Source of the DNA: Chloroflexales bacterium ZM16-3
Lineage (GTDB): Bacteria; Chloroflexota; Chloroflexia; Chloroflexales; Chloroflexaceae
Assembly (NCBI GenBank): GCA_004138175.2
Contig: RYFE02000001.1
Location: 62,001 to 126,000 of the forward strand
Reading direction: 5' to 3'
DNA length: 64,000 bases
The notes under the pieces were generated by a model. The model ran no database searches, was not told the origin of the DNA, and saw nothing but the letters and a program-made list of their open reading frames with translations. The translations under genes and the position numbers were made by a program. Each line of letters starts with the position of its first letter. The first letter of the stretch is position 1. This document shows, piece after piece, positions 16,666 to 26,171 of this stretch.

Positions 16666-16697
16666 CTGTAGGGACGCAGCACGCTGCGTCCCTACAG
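16666..16697 (-). terminator. Hairpin covering the stop of the COG0523 gene
   Basis: Perfect 15-bp arms (16666-16680 and 16683-16697; CTGTAGGGACGCAGC) with a 2-base loop. The TAG stop of the GTPase gene lies in the right arm. Confidence 0.65.
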
Positions 16698-17642
16698 CTC
16701 GCGGTAGCGCGCCTCCCACGCGGCCGCCCGCGCCTCCCCCTCGGCGCAGCCGTCTAGCATGGCGCAGACCTTCCCCCGCATCCCCTCGGCCCCCGCGCCG
16801 ATTAGCACCAGCCGGTTCAGCGGGCGGGTCGGCTCGCGCGGGCGGAACGGTGTCAGCTCCAGACGCCCGCCAACGTAGTGTAGCTCGTCGGGCCAGGGCG
16901 CGTCCCCGCAGTGGATGACGCCCTTGGCCCGGTAGATCTGTGGCGACAGGCTTGACATAAGCTCAACGAGGGCCGCCCGGCGCAGGGGCGTGTCGCCCTC
17001 CCACACGAAGCTGCCGAAGCCATCGAGGTGCAGGTGATCGGGCGCGGCATCTGGGTCGTCGGGAGCGAGGCGCGGCCCGAAGAGCAGCTGTGGGTCGATC
17101 GCGCCCATGGCGGCGCGGATGATCGGCGCGCGTGGGTTCAGCTCGCGCAGCCGCGCCTCGGCCCCGGCGATAGCCTCGGGGCTGGCCAGGTCAACCCTGC
17201 TCAGCACCAGCAGGTCGGCGGCGCGCAGCTGCCACGCGGCCACCGGCGAGGCCGCCAGCGCGCCATCCAGCCCGTCGGCGGCGGCCACCGCCACCACCGC
17301 GTCCAGCGGCAGCCCGGCGGCGCGGGCCTGGCGGATCATGCCGCCCGGCTCGGCCAGGCCGGTCGTCTCCACCACAATCTGCTCGGGGTCGGTCATGGCG
17401 ATCAGCTCCTCCACGGCCACCAGAAAGTCGCTGCCCGCCGCGCAGCAGATGCAGCCGCCGGTCAGCTCAACCATAGGCGGGGCACCGGCCCGCCCCAGCG
17501 ATGGCCCGTCGAAGCCGGCCTGGCCGATCTCGTTCACCACCAGGGCCATGCGGCGGCCCGCGCCGCGCTCCAGCAGCGCCCGCAGCAGCGTCGTCTTGCC
17601 GCTGCCCAGGAAGCCGGTCACAATCGTGATCCGTGGGGTCAT
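16692..17642 (-). CDS. COG0523/CobW-family GTPase
   Basis: A 316-residue metallochaperone-type GTPase. It has a Walker A motif GFLGSGKTTLL (~9-19), the metal-binding GGCICC (CxCC) at ~62-67, ETTGLAEP (switch/Walker B region) and LVLSRVDL, which stands where the base-specificity motif NKxD is normally found. This K-to-R change is uncommon. A shortened C-terminal CobW domain follows. Family members load Zn, Co or Ni into client proteins. The start ATG overlaps the stop of the upstream lipocalin-like gene by four bases (ATGA), so the two are translationally coupled. Confidence 0.88.
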   Translation of the reverse strand: MTPRITIVTGFLGSGKTTLLRALLERGAGRRMALVVNEIGQAGFDGPSLGRAGAPPMVELTGGCICCAAGSDFLVAVEELIAMTDPEQIVVETTGLAEPGGMIRQARAAGLPLDAVVAVAAADGLDGALAASPVAAWQLRAADLLVLSRVDLASPEAIAGAEARLRELNPRAPIIRAAMGAIDPQLLFGPRLAPDDPDAAPDHLHLDGFGSFVWEGDTPLRRAALVELMSSLSPQIYRAKGVIHCGDAPWPDELHYVGGRLELTPFRPREPTRPLNRLVLIGAGAEGMRGKVCAMLDGCAEGEARAAAWEARYREL

Positions 17643-18811
17643 CGCATGCCCTCCGCATAGCCGGTCAGCTCGACATACCCGCTGCCGCCGAGGGGCGCGC
17701 CTGCGCGGCTGCCGCTGACCTGCACCGCGCCCTCCCAGTAGGCCACGCTCACCGGCAGCTCCTGGTCGGCCAGGTAGGGCTTGATCTCCAGGTCGATCTG
17801 TTCGGCGGGGACACGCAGACGCCAGCGGGCCGGGTACACCGCCCCGCTGCGCGGGCTGCGCCAGGTGTCGAGCACATCCACCTGGACATCCTCACGGCTC
17901 AGGTTGACCTGCGCCCCGTCGGCGGATACTAGGCTCCCGGCGCTGTAGGGTGATACCGCGCCGTCGCCCTGGCGCAGGCGGTAGAACATTAGGCTAGAGC
18001 CGTCGTCCATCTGGAGGGCGAACCAGTCCCAGCCGCTCAGGTCGCCCTCCAGGCTGCTGGTTCCCCACTCGCGGTCCATCCAGCTCAGCCCGCTCACCCG
18101 GTAGCGCACTTCACCAATGCGGATCTCGCCCTCGGTCGCCATGCGCGGCAGCGAGTAGTAGTACGAGGCGTTGCCCGGCGTCGGCCCCTTCTGGCTGAGC
18201 CCGGCGTCGCCCTGGAGCACCGGCGGCGCGCTGTTGACCGCTCGCAGGTCGATCATCACGTTGCCCTGAGAAGCCCGCAGGCGCATATCCATGCCCTCGG
18301 GGCCGCTGCCCTCCACCGACCAGTCCTCTAGGAAGACCTGGAAGGGCGCGCCGCTGGCCCCGGCGAGGTCGGCTGCGCCACGGCTAAAGCGCTCATAGGC
18401 GTAGAACTGGCCGCCGGCCACATCGCTCAGGGCCAGGTGGCCCATGTAGATATCGCGGGTGGCCCAGTCAGACGCGCGCTCGGGGGCGGCGGGGGCGAGG
18501 GCGCGGCGGAAGATCGTCAGCTGGTAGCCGAAATGATGACCATCGCCATCATCGAGGTTGCCGGTGAAGTACCACCACTCGGTGAGGAAATCCGGGTGCG
18601 GGCCGTGATCCTGCGGGAAGGCGAAGGGCTGCGGCGCGAGGGCGCGCGCATACCCCGCCGTGCTATCGGCGCTCAGCGCCTCGACCGCCCCCAGGCGGGC
18701 GCGAACCTGGTGCTGGGCCGGGGCGGCGCAGGAGGCCAGCAGCGCCAGACATGCCAGCAGCAGGGCGGGCAGAACCTTCATGCGGCGCGGGCGGTATATG
18801 ATCGGATGCAT
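17639..18811 (-). CDS. Lipocalin-like (AttH/COG5621) lipoprotein
   Basis: A 390-residue secreted protein. MKVLPALLLACLALLASC is a lipoprotein signal with the lipobox LLASC; the mature protein starts at that Cys. The body has the hallmarks of the AttH/CrtC-like lipocalin fold: FPQDHGPHPDFLTEWWYFTGNL, FGYQLTIFR, YMGHLALSD, YYSLPRM, GLSWMDREWGTSSL and WDWFALQMDDG. This family includes proteins annotated as carotenoid 1,2-hydratase, but most members are uncharacterised, so the reaction is not assigned. The start may be ATG 18811 or ATG 18781; the latter gives a cleaner signal peptide. It is the first gene of a two-gene operon with the GTPase. Confidence 0.85.
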   Translation of the reverse strand: MHPIIYRPRRMKVLPALLLACLALLASCAAPAQHQVRARLGAVEALSADSTAGYARALAPQPFAFPQDHGPHPDFLTEWWYFTGNLDDGDGHHFGYQLTIFRRALAPAAPERASDWATRDIYMGHLALSDVAGGQFYAYERFSRGAADLAGASGAPFQVFLEDWSVEGSGPEGMDMRLRASQGNVMIDLRAVNSAPPVLQGDAGLSQKGPTPGNASYYYSLPRMATEGEIRIGEVRYRVSGLSWMDREWGTSSLEGDLSGWDWFALQMDDGSSLMFYRLRQGDGAVSPYSAGSLVSADGAQVNLSREDVQVDVLDTWRSPRSGAVYPARWRLRVPAEQIDLEIKPYLADQELPVSVAYWEGAVQVSGSRAGAPLGGSGYVELTGYAEGMR

Positions 18812-18832
18812 AAGAGCATTGTACCCCTTCGT

Positions 18833-18848
18833 CAGTGGTCAGTGGTCA
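18833..18848. repeat. Short heptamer repeat, unit CAGTGGT
   Basis: Two complete copies plus two bases, upstream of the lipoprotein gene. Confidence 0.6.
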
Positions 18849-18887
18849 CAGGGCTGTTGAATTGTCACGCGCCCGGCCCGTAAACGG

Positions 18888-18982
18888 GCGGGCTCTCATC
18901 TACGAAGGCCGCCTGCGCGGCCTACCTGAGGCCGCGCAGGCGGCCTTCGTAGATGAGAGCCCGCGACTTCAGTCGCCGGGCG
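18888..18982. repeat. 35-bp perfect palindrome plus hairpin, IS200/IS605-end-like
   Basis: Arms 18888-18922 and 18930-18964 are perfectly complementary around TACCTGA. They are followed by a second small hairpin with the sequence CCCGCGACTTCAGTCGCCGGG (18961-18981). Part of the right half recurs at 63654-63704. Subterminal hairpins of this GACTTCAGTC type are typical of IS200/IS605-related ends; no transposase is here, so this may be a non-autonomous remnant. Confidence 0.65.
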
Positions 18983-19011
18983 GCGGCTTGCGCCCGCATC
19001 AGAATAGGCAT

Positions 19012-19500
19012 ATGATGAGCGACTACCAAGACATCGAGGACACGGCGCGGGTGCTGGTGGCGGTGGTGAACCGCGTGCGCGACCTGGATCTGGCCCGCGC
19101 CGAGGGCTGGTACCGCGTGCCCCTGGCCCGCCTGCCGGCCCGCTTCGCCGCCGACTTCCTGGCCTTCTATCAGACGGTCGCCTTCGGCGCGGAGCGCTGG
19201 GCGGTGCGCTACTATGCGCCGGTGCTGCGCTACCAGATCGTCTCGCGCCGTGAGCTGCTGCCCAGCGAGCCCGATCACCCCCGCGCCGAGGATCGCTACT
19301 ACCGGGTCGAGATCGGCCCGCTGGAGGCGCTGCCCCTGCCCATTCCCGCTAGGCGGCTGCGCCGGGTCAGCTTCATCAGCACCACATTTGGCCAGCTGCG
19401 GCGCGCCGGCGATGTGCGCGAGCTGTTTCACCCTGACGAGGACGCCGCGCCGCCCGACGACCTCTGGGGTGCCGGGATGGCCGGAAAGAGCCTGATGTAA
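19012..19500 (+). CDS. Hypothetical protein
   Basis: A 162-residue soluble protein, starting at ATG 19012 or 19015 shortly after the palindrome at 18888-18982. No family is recognised. It is rich in Arg, Tyr and Ala, with YYAPVLRYQIVSRRELLPSEPDHPRAEDRYYRVEIGPLEALPLPIP in the centre and RLRRVSFISTTFGQLRRA near the end. The charged, aromatic, beta-prone pattern would suit a small globular or nucleic-acid-contacting protein. Codon use agrees with neighbouring genes. It is followed by a GCTGAAT array and thiN, 56 bp downstream, so the two may share a transcript. Confidence 0.7.
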   Translation: MMSDYQDIEDTARVLVAVVNRVRDLDLARAEGWYRVPLARLPARFAADFLAFYQTVAFGAERWAVRYYAPVLRYQIVSRRELLPSEPDHPRAEDRYYRVEIGPLEALPLPIPARRLRRVSFISTTFGQLRRAGDVRELFHPDEDAAPPDDLWGAGMAGKSLM

Positions 19501-19502
19501 TC

Positions 19503-19549
19503 AATGCTGAATGTTGAATGACTGGCATTCAGCATTCAGCATTCAACAT
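19503..19549. repeat. Heptamer array with facing arm, unit GCTGAAT
   Basis: AATGCTGAATGTTGAATG faces CATTCAGCATTCAGCATTC, so an RNA copy would form an 18-20 bp hairpin. It sits between the hypothetical gene and thiN, ending 6 bases before the thiN start. Confidence 0.9.
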
Positions 19550-19555
19550 GAGCCA

Positions 19556-20194
19556 ATGCACGCTATTATTGTCGCCAACGCGCCCGACTTCGACGCAAAC
19601 CCCTTCGCCAAGCTGTTGGCCTCCGCCGATCTGGTCGTCGCCGCCGACGGCGGGGGCAACGCCCTGCGCGCCGCCGGGATCACCCCCCATGTGGTGATCG
19701 GCGACCTCGACTCGCTTGAGCCAGACGTCGAGGGGATCTTCCGCGCCGCAGGTGCTGAGGTGATCCGCCACCCGGCCGAGAAGGATGAGACCGACCTGGA
19801 GCTGGCGCTGCTGCTGGCTGTGGGGCGTGGCGCGGGCCAGATCGACATCCTCGGCGCGATCGGTGGCCGCTGGGACCAGGGGCTTGCCAATGTGGCGATG
19901 CTCGCCCTGCCCGAGCTGGCCGGCCTGCGGGTGCGCCTGCTCGATGTGGCGCAGGAGGCATTCCTGGTGCGCGGCGCGGCCGAGATCTACGGCGTGGTGG
20001 GCGACACCGTCTCGCTGCTGCCGCTTGGCGGCCCGGCCCACGGCGTCACGACGCGCGGCCTCTACTACCCGCTGGATGGTGCCACCCTGCGCTTCGAGCG
20101 CTCGCGCGGCGTGAGCAACCTGATCACAGAGCCCCCCGCCCACGTCTCCGTGGGCGAGGGGCTGCTGCTGATGGTGCGCCATCACAAACAATAG
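19556..20194 (+). CDS. thiN: Thiamine pyrophosphokinase
   Basis: A 212-residue enzyme that transfers pyrophosphate from ATP to thiamine to make thiamine diphosphate. Key motifs are AADGGGNAL (~30-38), VVIGDLDSL (~48-56), HPAEKDETDLELAL (~73-86), LGAIGGRWDQGLANVAML (~98-115; family consensus GGRxDH, here DQ) and a C-terminal beta domain ending SVGEGLLLMV. The longer upstream frame is rejected because it would translate the heptamer hairpin. ATG 19556 gives the family's usual N-terminus (MHAIIVANAP). No TPP riboswitch is visible upstream. Confidence 0.93.
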   Translation: MHAIIVANAPDFDANPFAKLLASADLVVAADGGGNALRAAGITPHVVIGDLDSLEPDVEGIFRAAGAEVIRHPAEKDETDLELALLLAVGRGAGQIDILGAIGGRWDQGLANVAMLALPELAGLRVRLLDVAQEAFLVRGAAEIYGVVGDTVSLLPLGGPAHGVTTRGLYYPLDGATLRFERSRGVSNLITEPPAHVSVGEGLLLMVRHHKQ

Positions 20195-20196
20195 GC

Positions 20197-20273
20197 GCAA
20201 TAGCGCAAGAATCGCGCTGTCACGCTGAGCGGAGCGAAGCGTCCCGGTCGGGATTCTTCGCTTCGCTCAGCGT
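20197..20273. mobile_element. MITE-like element, copy D, truncated
   Basis: It has the left inverted end GCAATAGCGCAAGAATCGCGCTGTCA and the central palindrome, but the right end is replaced by a CTCAGTGC array. No flanking direct repeat remains. Confidence 0.7.
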
Positions 20274-20304
20274 CTCAGTGCCTCAGTGCCTCAGTGCCTC
20301 AGTG
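20272..20304. repeat. 8-bp tandem repeat, unit CTCAGTGC
   Basis: Four copies directly abutting the stop codon of the sigma factor gene and fused to the truncated MITE-like copy D. A related array occurs at 30003-30048. Confidence 0.88.
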
Positions 20305-20305
20305 A

Positions 20306-21496
20306 TTAAATCTGATCCAGGTAGTCCTTGAGGAGCTTGCCGAGGCGCGGGTGGCGCAGCTTGCGCAGAGCCTTCACCTCGATCTGGCGGACGCGCTCGC
20401 GGGTCACGCCAAATGCCTTGCCGACCTCCTCCAGGGTGCGCGGCTGGCCGTCGGAGAGGCCGTAGCGTAGCTCCAGCACGCGCCGCTCGCGCTCGGTGAG
20501 CTGGTCGAGGGCGGTGGCGATCTGCTGGCGGAGCATGCCGCTGGCGGCGGCGTCATCGGCGTCGAGGGCGTGCGGGTCGGGGATGAAGTCAGCCAGGGTG
20601 CTGTCGGCCTCCTCTCCCACCGGCGTCGCCAGCGAGACCGGGTCCTGGGCGGTGCGGCGCAGCTCGCGCAGCTTCTCCTCGCTCATGCTGAGGGTGAGGG
20701 CCAGCTCGCTGTCGTTCGGCTCGCGGCCGAGGCTCTGGGTGAGCTGGCGGCGGGCCGCCTGGATGCGGTTTAGCGTCTCGCCGAGGTGGACGGGCAGGCG
20801 CACCAGGCGGCTCTGGTCGGCTAGGGCGCGCGAGAGTGCCTGCTTGATCCACCAGGTTGCGTAGGTGCTGAACTTAAAGCCCTTGTCGTGGTCGAACTTC
20901 TCGATGGCGCGCAGCAGCCCGAGGCTGCCTTCCTGGATGAGGTCGAGCAGGGGCAGCCCACGGTCGCGGTAGCGCTTGGCGATGCTGACGACCAGGCGCA
21001 GGTTCGCGGCGGCCATCTTCTGGCGCGCGTCGTTACCCTGGTCGATCTGGCGGCGCAGTTGGAGCGCCTCGATGCTCTCGGGCGGGATGCCGCTGATCTT
21101 ACGCTCGGCGATCTGCCCCTTCTCGATCGTCTGGGCCAGGCGCTTCTCCTCATCGGCGGTGAGCAGCGGCACCTGGCCGATCTCACGCAAGTAGAGCCGC
21201 ACACTGTCGCCGAGGAGCGCGTCAGAGAGCCCCTCATCGAGATCGATCACGGCGGCGATCGTTGGCTCCTCCTCGACCGCCGTATCGTCGGCGCTATCGC
21301 GCACCGGGATGCTGGCCTCGGTCAGGGCTGCGTAGAGCGTGTCGATTACCTCGACCGCCTCCTCGGTGTTCGGCACCAGGGCCTGGATCTCTTCAAACGT
21401 GACAAAGCCGCGCTGTCGTCCGAGGGCGATCAGCCCCTGCATGTCGGTCGGGGTGCCAGCGGGGCCGCGCGCGGTGCCGGGTTGGGTCTGAGCCAT
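20306..21496 (-). CDS. rpoD: RNA polymerase principal sigma factor (sigma70, group 1/2)
   Basis: A 396-residue sigma factor. It has region 1.2 ([25 protein letters not shown]), region 2 ([62 protein letters not shown]), region 3 ([15 protein letters not shown]) and region 4 ([15 protein letters not shown]...[30 protein letters not shown]). A short acidic N-terminal region 1.1-like segment precedes these. It directs RNA polymerase to TATAAT-type promoters such as those seen in this window. AAGGA lies 8 bases before the ATG. Because regions 2 and 4 match the primary class closely it is probably the housekeeping factor, though Chloroflexota may carry several such genes. Confidence 0.93.
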   Translation of the reverse strand: MAQTQPGTARGPAGTPTDMQGLIALGRQRGFVTFEEIQALVPNTEEAVEVIDTLYAALTEASIPVRDSADDTAVEEEPTIAAVIDLDEGLSDALLGDSVRLYLREIGQVPLLTADEEKRLAQTIEKGQIAERKISGIPPESIEALQLRRQIDQGNDARQKMAAANLRLVVSIAKRYRDRGLPLLDLIQEGSLGLLRAIEKFDHDKGFKFSTYATWWIKQALSRALADQSRLVRLPVHLGETLNRIQAARRQLTQSLGREPNDSELALTLSMSEEKLRELRRTAQDPVSLATPVGEEADSTLADFIPDPHALDADDAAASGMLRQQIATALDQLTERERRVLELRYGLSDGQPRTLEEVGKAFGVTRERVRQIEVKALRKLRHPRLGKLLKDYLDQI

Positions 21497-21737
21497 AGCG
21501 TTATCCTTGACCGGGCGAATCAGTGCCGTGCAGGGCTGCCGTATCCCTCCGGCAGATCAGCGTACGCCTGTGATGCCGTTGATACGGATGCCTTGATTAC
21601 GCGATAGAGAGAGGTCGCTGGCTTTCTGAAGAAAGAACGTGGGATTGTGCCGATATTGCGCCCATACACGTGGGGAGCATTGTAGCATACCTGCTGCTGG
21701 CCTGCGGGGCAGCCGCATCACCACACAAGATGAATAC

Positions 21738-23441
21738 CTATCGTAGCAGGGCGCGCACCTCGGCGGCGCTGGCGCATTCCAGGGCGCGTCGGGCGAGGTC
21801 GGCCGCCTCACCCATATCAGCGGCGCGGATGGCTGCGCGCACCAGTGGCAGGCTGTTCGGCCCGCAGCTCAGCTCGTCCACACCCAGGCCGATCAGCAGC
21901 GCGGTGGCTGCGGGGTCGCCCCCGAGCTCGCCACAGATGGCTACGTGCCGCCCGTGGCGGTGAGCCGCCGCGCAGGCCATGGCGATCAGGCGCAGAACCG
22001 CCGGGTCGAGCGGCTGGTAGAGATCCTTGATCCGGCTGTTGCCCCGGTCGCAGGCCAGGGTGTACTGGGTCAGGTCGTTGGTGCCGATGCTGAAGAAGTC
22101 CGCCTCGCGGGCCAGCGCCTCGGCGTTCAGTGCGGCCGCCGGCACCTCAATCATCACGCCGAGCTGCGGGCTGGCGGCCTGCTCCACGCCCTCCTCGGCC
22201 AGCTGTGCCTGCGCCTGGCGCAGCAGATCCTTTGCCTGGCGCAGCTCATCTAGCGTGCTCACCATCGGCAGCATAATCCGGATGTCGGCGGCGGCCCCGG
22301 CGCGCAGCAGTGCGCGCAGCTGGGGCATCAGGATCTCGGGCTGGCTCAGGCCGATGCGCAGGCCGCGCCAGCCCAGGAAGGGGTTCTCCTCGTGGGGCAG
22401 CGGGAAGGCCGGCAGGTGCTTGTCGCCGCCCACATCGAGCGTGCGCACCGTGATCGGCGTGCCGGGCAGCTCGGCGGCCACCGCCGCGTAGAGACCCAGC
22501 TGCTCCTCCTCGCCCGGCAGGTCGGGCCGCTCTAGGAACAGCAGCTCGGTGCGCAGCAGCCCCACCCCAGCGGCCCCCCACTCGCGGGCGGCCAGCGCCT
22601 CGGCGGGCGTGGAGGCGTTGGCCACTAGGGCCACCGGCTTGCCGTCGCGGGTCATCGTGGGCAGCCCGATCTCGGCGCGCATGGCCGCCGTGTGGGCGTC
22701 GAGGTCGGCCTGGGCACCTCGGAGCCGCGTCAGCTCATCGGCGGGCGGGTCGATCTGGAGGCTGCCCGCCGCGCCGTCGAGGGCCAGCGTGACTCCCTGA
22801 TGGACACGTAACACATCGTCACCGAGCCCGATCACCGCTGGAATGCCGAGGGCGCGGGCCAGGATGGTGCTATGCGTGGTCGGTCCTCCCTCCGCCAGGG
22901 CGAAGCCGAGCAGCAGCTCGCGGGGTGCGCTCATCAGGTCGGAGGGGCCGATGTCGCGGGCGACCACCACCGCCGGCGCGGCCAGGAGATCGGCGAGACC
23001 CTCGGCCCCGGTGAGGCGGCGCTGCACCTGGCCGACGACATCGCGCACATCGGCGGCGCGGGCGCTCAGGTACTCGTCGTCGAGCGTGAGCAGCTCGGCG
23101 GCCTGCTCCTCTCCAGCGGCGATGATCGCCTGTGCCGCGCCCTGATCGCCCGCGCTGATCAGGGCCACCGCCCGGTCGCGCAGGCCCGGATCGCCCAAAA
23201 ACATGCGGTGTGCGCCGAAGATCTCGGCCTCATCAGCCTTGCCCTGGGCGCGCAGCTGCTCCTCAATCTCGGCGATAGCCTCATCTACCTCAATGATCGC
23301 GGCGTCGAGGCGAGCCACCTCATCTTCCGCCGCCCCCACATGCGCAGAATCGGCGGCGGCGGTCGGGTTGAACACCAGGGCCGGGCCGATCGCGATCCCG
23401 GGCGCGGCGGCGATGCCGCAGATGATCTGGCTTTTGCTCAT
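21738..23441 (-). CDS. ptsI: Phosphoenolpyruvate-protein phosphotransferase (PTS enzyme I)
   Basis: A 567-residue enzyme I, which takes phosphate from PEP and passes it to HPr. The N-terminus GIAAAPGIAIGPALVF is typical, the phosphohistidine lies in GGPTTHSTILARALGIPAVIG (~185-205), and the PEP-binding barrel has LLRTELLFLER, TVRTLDVGGDK, MLPMVST, GVMIEVPAA, FFSIGTNDLTQYTLACDRGN and ICGELGGDP. No HPr or EII gene is present in this window, so it may serve a regulatory phosphotransfer chain or pair with genes elsewhere. A 26-bp palindrome lies 14 bp upstream of the start. Confidence 0.95.
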   Translation of the reverse strand: MSKSQIICGIAAAPGIAIGPALVFNPTAAADSAHVGAAEDEVARLDAAIIEVDEAIAEIEEQLRAQGKADEAEIFGAHRMFLGDPGLRDRAVALISAGDQGAAQAIIAAGEEQAAELLTLDDEYLSARAADVRDVVGQVQRRLTGAEGLADLLAAPAVVVARDIGPSDLMSAPRELLLGFALAEGGPTTHSTILARALGIPAVIGLGDDVLRVHQGVTLALDGAAGSLQIDPPADELTRLRGAQADLDAHTAAMRAEIGLPTMTRDGKPVALVANASTPAEALAAREWGAAGVGLLRTELLFLERPDLPGEEEQLGLYAAVAAELPGTPITVRTLDVGGDKHLPAFPLPHEENPFLGWRGLRIGLSQPEILMPQLRALLRAGAAADIRIMLPMVSTLDELRQAKDLLRQAQAQLAEEGVEQAASPQLGVMIEVPAAALNAEALAREADFFSIGTNDLTQYTLACDRGNSRIKDLYQPLDPAVLRLIAMACAAAHRHGRHVAICGELGGDPAATALLIGLGVDELSCGPNSLPLVRAAIRAADMGEAADLARRALECASAAEVRALLR

Positions 23442-23454
23442 TTATCGTCGTCCG

Positions 23455-23480
23455 TAGGGGCGGCTCGCGAGCCGCCCCTA
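23455..23480. repeat. 26-bp perfect palindrome, copy 1
   Basis: A self-complementary sequence beginning TAGGGGCGGCTCGCGAGC, between ptsI and the acyl-CoA dehydrogenase gene. An identical 26-bp copy lies at 27239-27264. Confidence 0.9.
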
Positions 23481-23492
23481 CCCTACCTACCC

Positions 23493-24638
23493 TTACCGCA
23501 GCCCCAGCACGCTATGTGAGATCACATTGCGCAGGATCTCCGAGGTGCCCTCGCCGATCGTGAGCAGGCGCGTGTCGCGGTACATCCGTTCGACGGGGAA
23601 CTCCGCGCTATAGCCGTAGCCGCCGAGGATCTGGATGGCGTCGCGGCAGACCTTCTCGGACGCCTCTGAGGCGTAGAGCTTGGCCACAGCGGCCTCCCTG
23701 CTGTAGGGGCGGCCCAGCTCCTTCAGCCACGCGGCCTGGTAGACCAGCATGCGCGCCGCGCTGACCGCGACCTCCATGTCGGCGATCATATTCGACACCG
23801 ACTGGTGGGCGCCGATCGGTTTGCCGAACGCCTCGCGCTCGCGGGCGTAGCTCACGGCGGCCTCGTAGGCACCCTGGGCCAGACCAACCGCCATCGCGCC
23901 GATGCCGACGCGTCCGCCGTCGAGCACCTTGAGGAACTGGATAAAGCCCTTGCCGCGCTCGCCGAGCAGGTTCTCCTGTGGCACGCGCACATCCTCCAGC
24001 TGGATCGCCGTCGTCACCGATCCGCGCAGGCCCATCTTCTCCTCGGGCTTGCCGAAGCGCATCCCCGGCGTGCCGCCCGGCACAATGATCGCGCTGATCC
24101 CCTTCTTGCCGCGATCCTTGTCCGTCACCGCAGTGACGATTACATGACCGGCGACGGGCGCGTTGGTGATCCACATCTTGCTGCCGTTGATCACCCACGT
24201 GTCGCCGTCGAGCGTGGCGGTGGTGCGGGTGGCCCCGGCGTCGGAGCCGGCGTGAGGCTCAGTGAGGCCGAAGGCGGCCATATGCTTGCCCTCAGCGGCA
24301 GGCTTGAGGAACTGCTTCTTCTGCTCGGGCGTGCCGAACATTGCGATCGGCGCACTGCCCAGGCCAAGGTGGGCCGAGTAGGCGATCGCCGTCGACCCAC
24401 AGCAGCGGGCCACTTCCTCGATCGCGATCGCCGTGCTGATGCTATCGAGGCCGGCGCCGCCGAACTCTTCGGGGAAGGGCAGCCCCATCAGGTCGAGCTC
24501 GGCCATCTTGCGGAATGTCTCGGCGGGGAACTCCCCGCTCTCATCGACGTGACGAGCAAGCGGCGCGATCTCCCGCTCAGCGAACTCGCGCACGGTGCGC
24601 CGGATCATCACCTGCTCGTCGCTCAAATCAAAGTACAT
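23493..24638 (-). CDS. Acyl-CoA dehydrogenase
   Basis: A flavoprotein of about 381 residues that introduces a trans-2 double bond into acyl-CoA and passes electrons to ETF. The signatures are FGLTEPHAGSDAGATRTTA (FAD and substrate binding), KMWITNAPVAGH, GVERPLGKP-like GKPIGAHQSVSNMIADM, and QILGGYGYSAEFPVERMYRD, with the putative catalytic Glu in LTIGEGTSEILRNVI. The chain length and FPVE motif fit short/branched-chain or isovaleryl/butyryl-type enzymes. ATG 24638 is preferred (GGAG 6 bases upstream); two in-frame ATGs lie 1 and 4 codons upstream. It is followed by ptsI across the palindrome; the two are not obviously related in function. Confidence 0.94.
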   Translation of the reverse strand: MYFDLSDEQVMIRRTVREFAEREIAPLARHVDESGEFPAETFRKMAELDLMGLPFPEEFGGAGLDSISTAIAIEEVARCCGSTAIAYSAHLGLGSAPIAMFGTPEQKKQFLKPAAEGKHMAAFGLTEPHAGSDAGATRTTATLDGDTWVINGSKMWITNAPVAGHVIVTAVTDKDRGKKGISAIIVPGGTPGMRFGKPEEKMGLRGSVTTAIQLEDVRVPQENLLGERGKGFIQFLKVLDGGRVGIGAMAVGLAQGAYEAAVSYAREREAFGKPIGAHQSVSNMIADMEVAVSAARMLVYQAAWLKELGRPYSREAAVAKLYASEASEKVCRDAIQILGGYGYSAEFPVERMYRDTRLLTIGEGTSEILRNVISHSVLGLR

Positions 24639-24770
24639 CATCGTCTCCATGAGCCTATCAGTTTGCTAGGGTGTTATGACGCGGGAAGTATAGCACAGGC
24701 TCTTCCTGCGCATGTTTTGCCTGATGGAGACCGCAATGCTCTCCATTCGAGCGGTTTCAACCGCCCGTCA

Positions 24771-25913
<1,143 letters not shown>

Positions 25914-25942
25914 GGCGCTCTTCTCCTCGCTTGTGCGATCTG

Positions 25943-26160
25943 TTAGGGGACAGGGAACAGGGGACGGGAACAGGGGATAGGGAACAGGGAACAGGGTTTG
26001 GTTGGGATATAGATATTATACACGGAGACAAGATCTCAGAGAGCTTTACCACTTGGCATAGCGCAAGGCATCCCAATGCGAAACCCCTGTCCCCTTGCCC
26101 AGACAAGCGTATGCTGGTAGCATACCTTCTGTCCGCTGTCCGCTGTCCCCTGTCCCCTAG
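25943..26160. repeat. Heptamer element with facing arms, unit GGGAACA
   Basis: About seven GGGAACA/GGGACAG-type units (25943-25997) face TGTCCGC/TGTCCCC units at 26128-26160, with a short CCCTGTCCCC stretch at 26087-26097. The ~130-bp centre is not repetitive. It fills the divergent promoter region between the YbdK-like and serine hydrolase genes. Confidence 0.85.
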
Positions 26161-26171
26161 AGCGAGGTTCC

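Noticed and set aside
17639-18811. Firm assignment of the lipocalin-like protein as carotenoid 1,2-hydratase
   Set aside because: Family-level similarity only; the AttH/CrtC-like fold is widespread and mostly uncharacterised.
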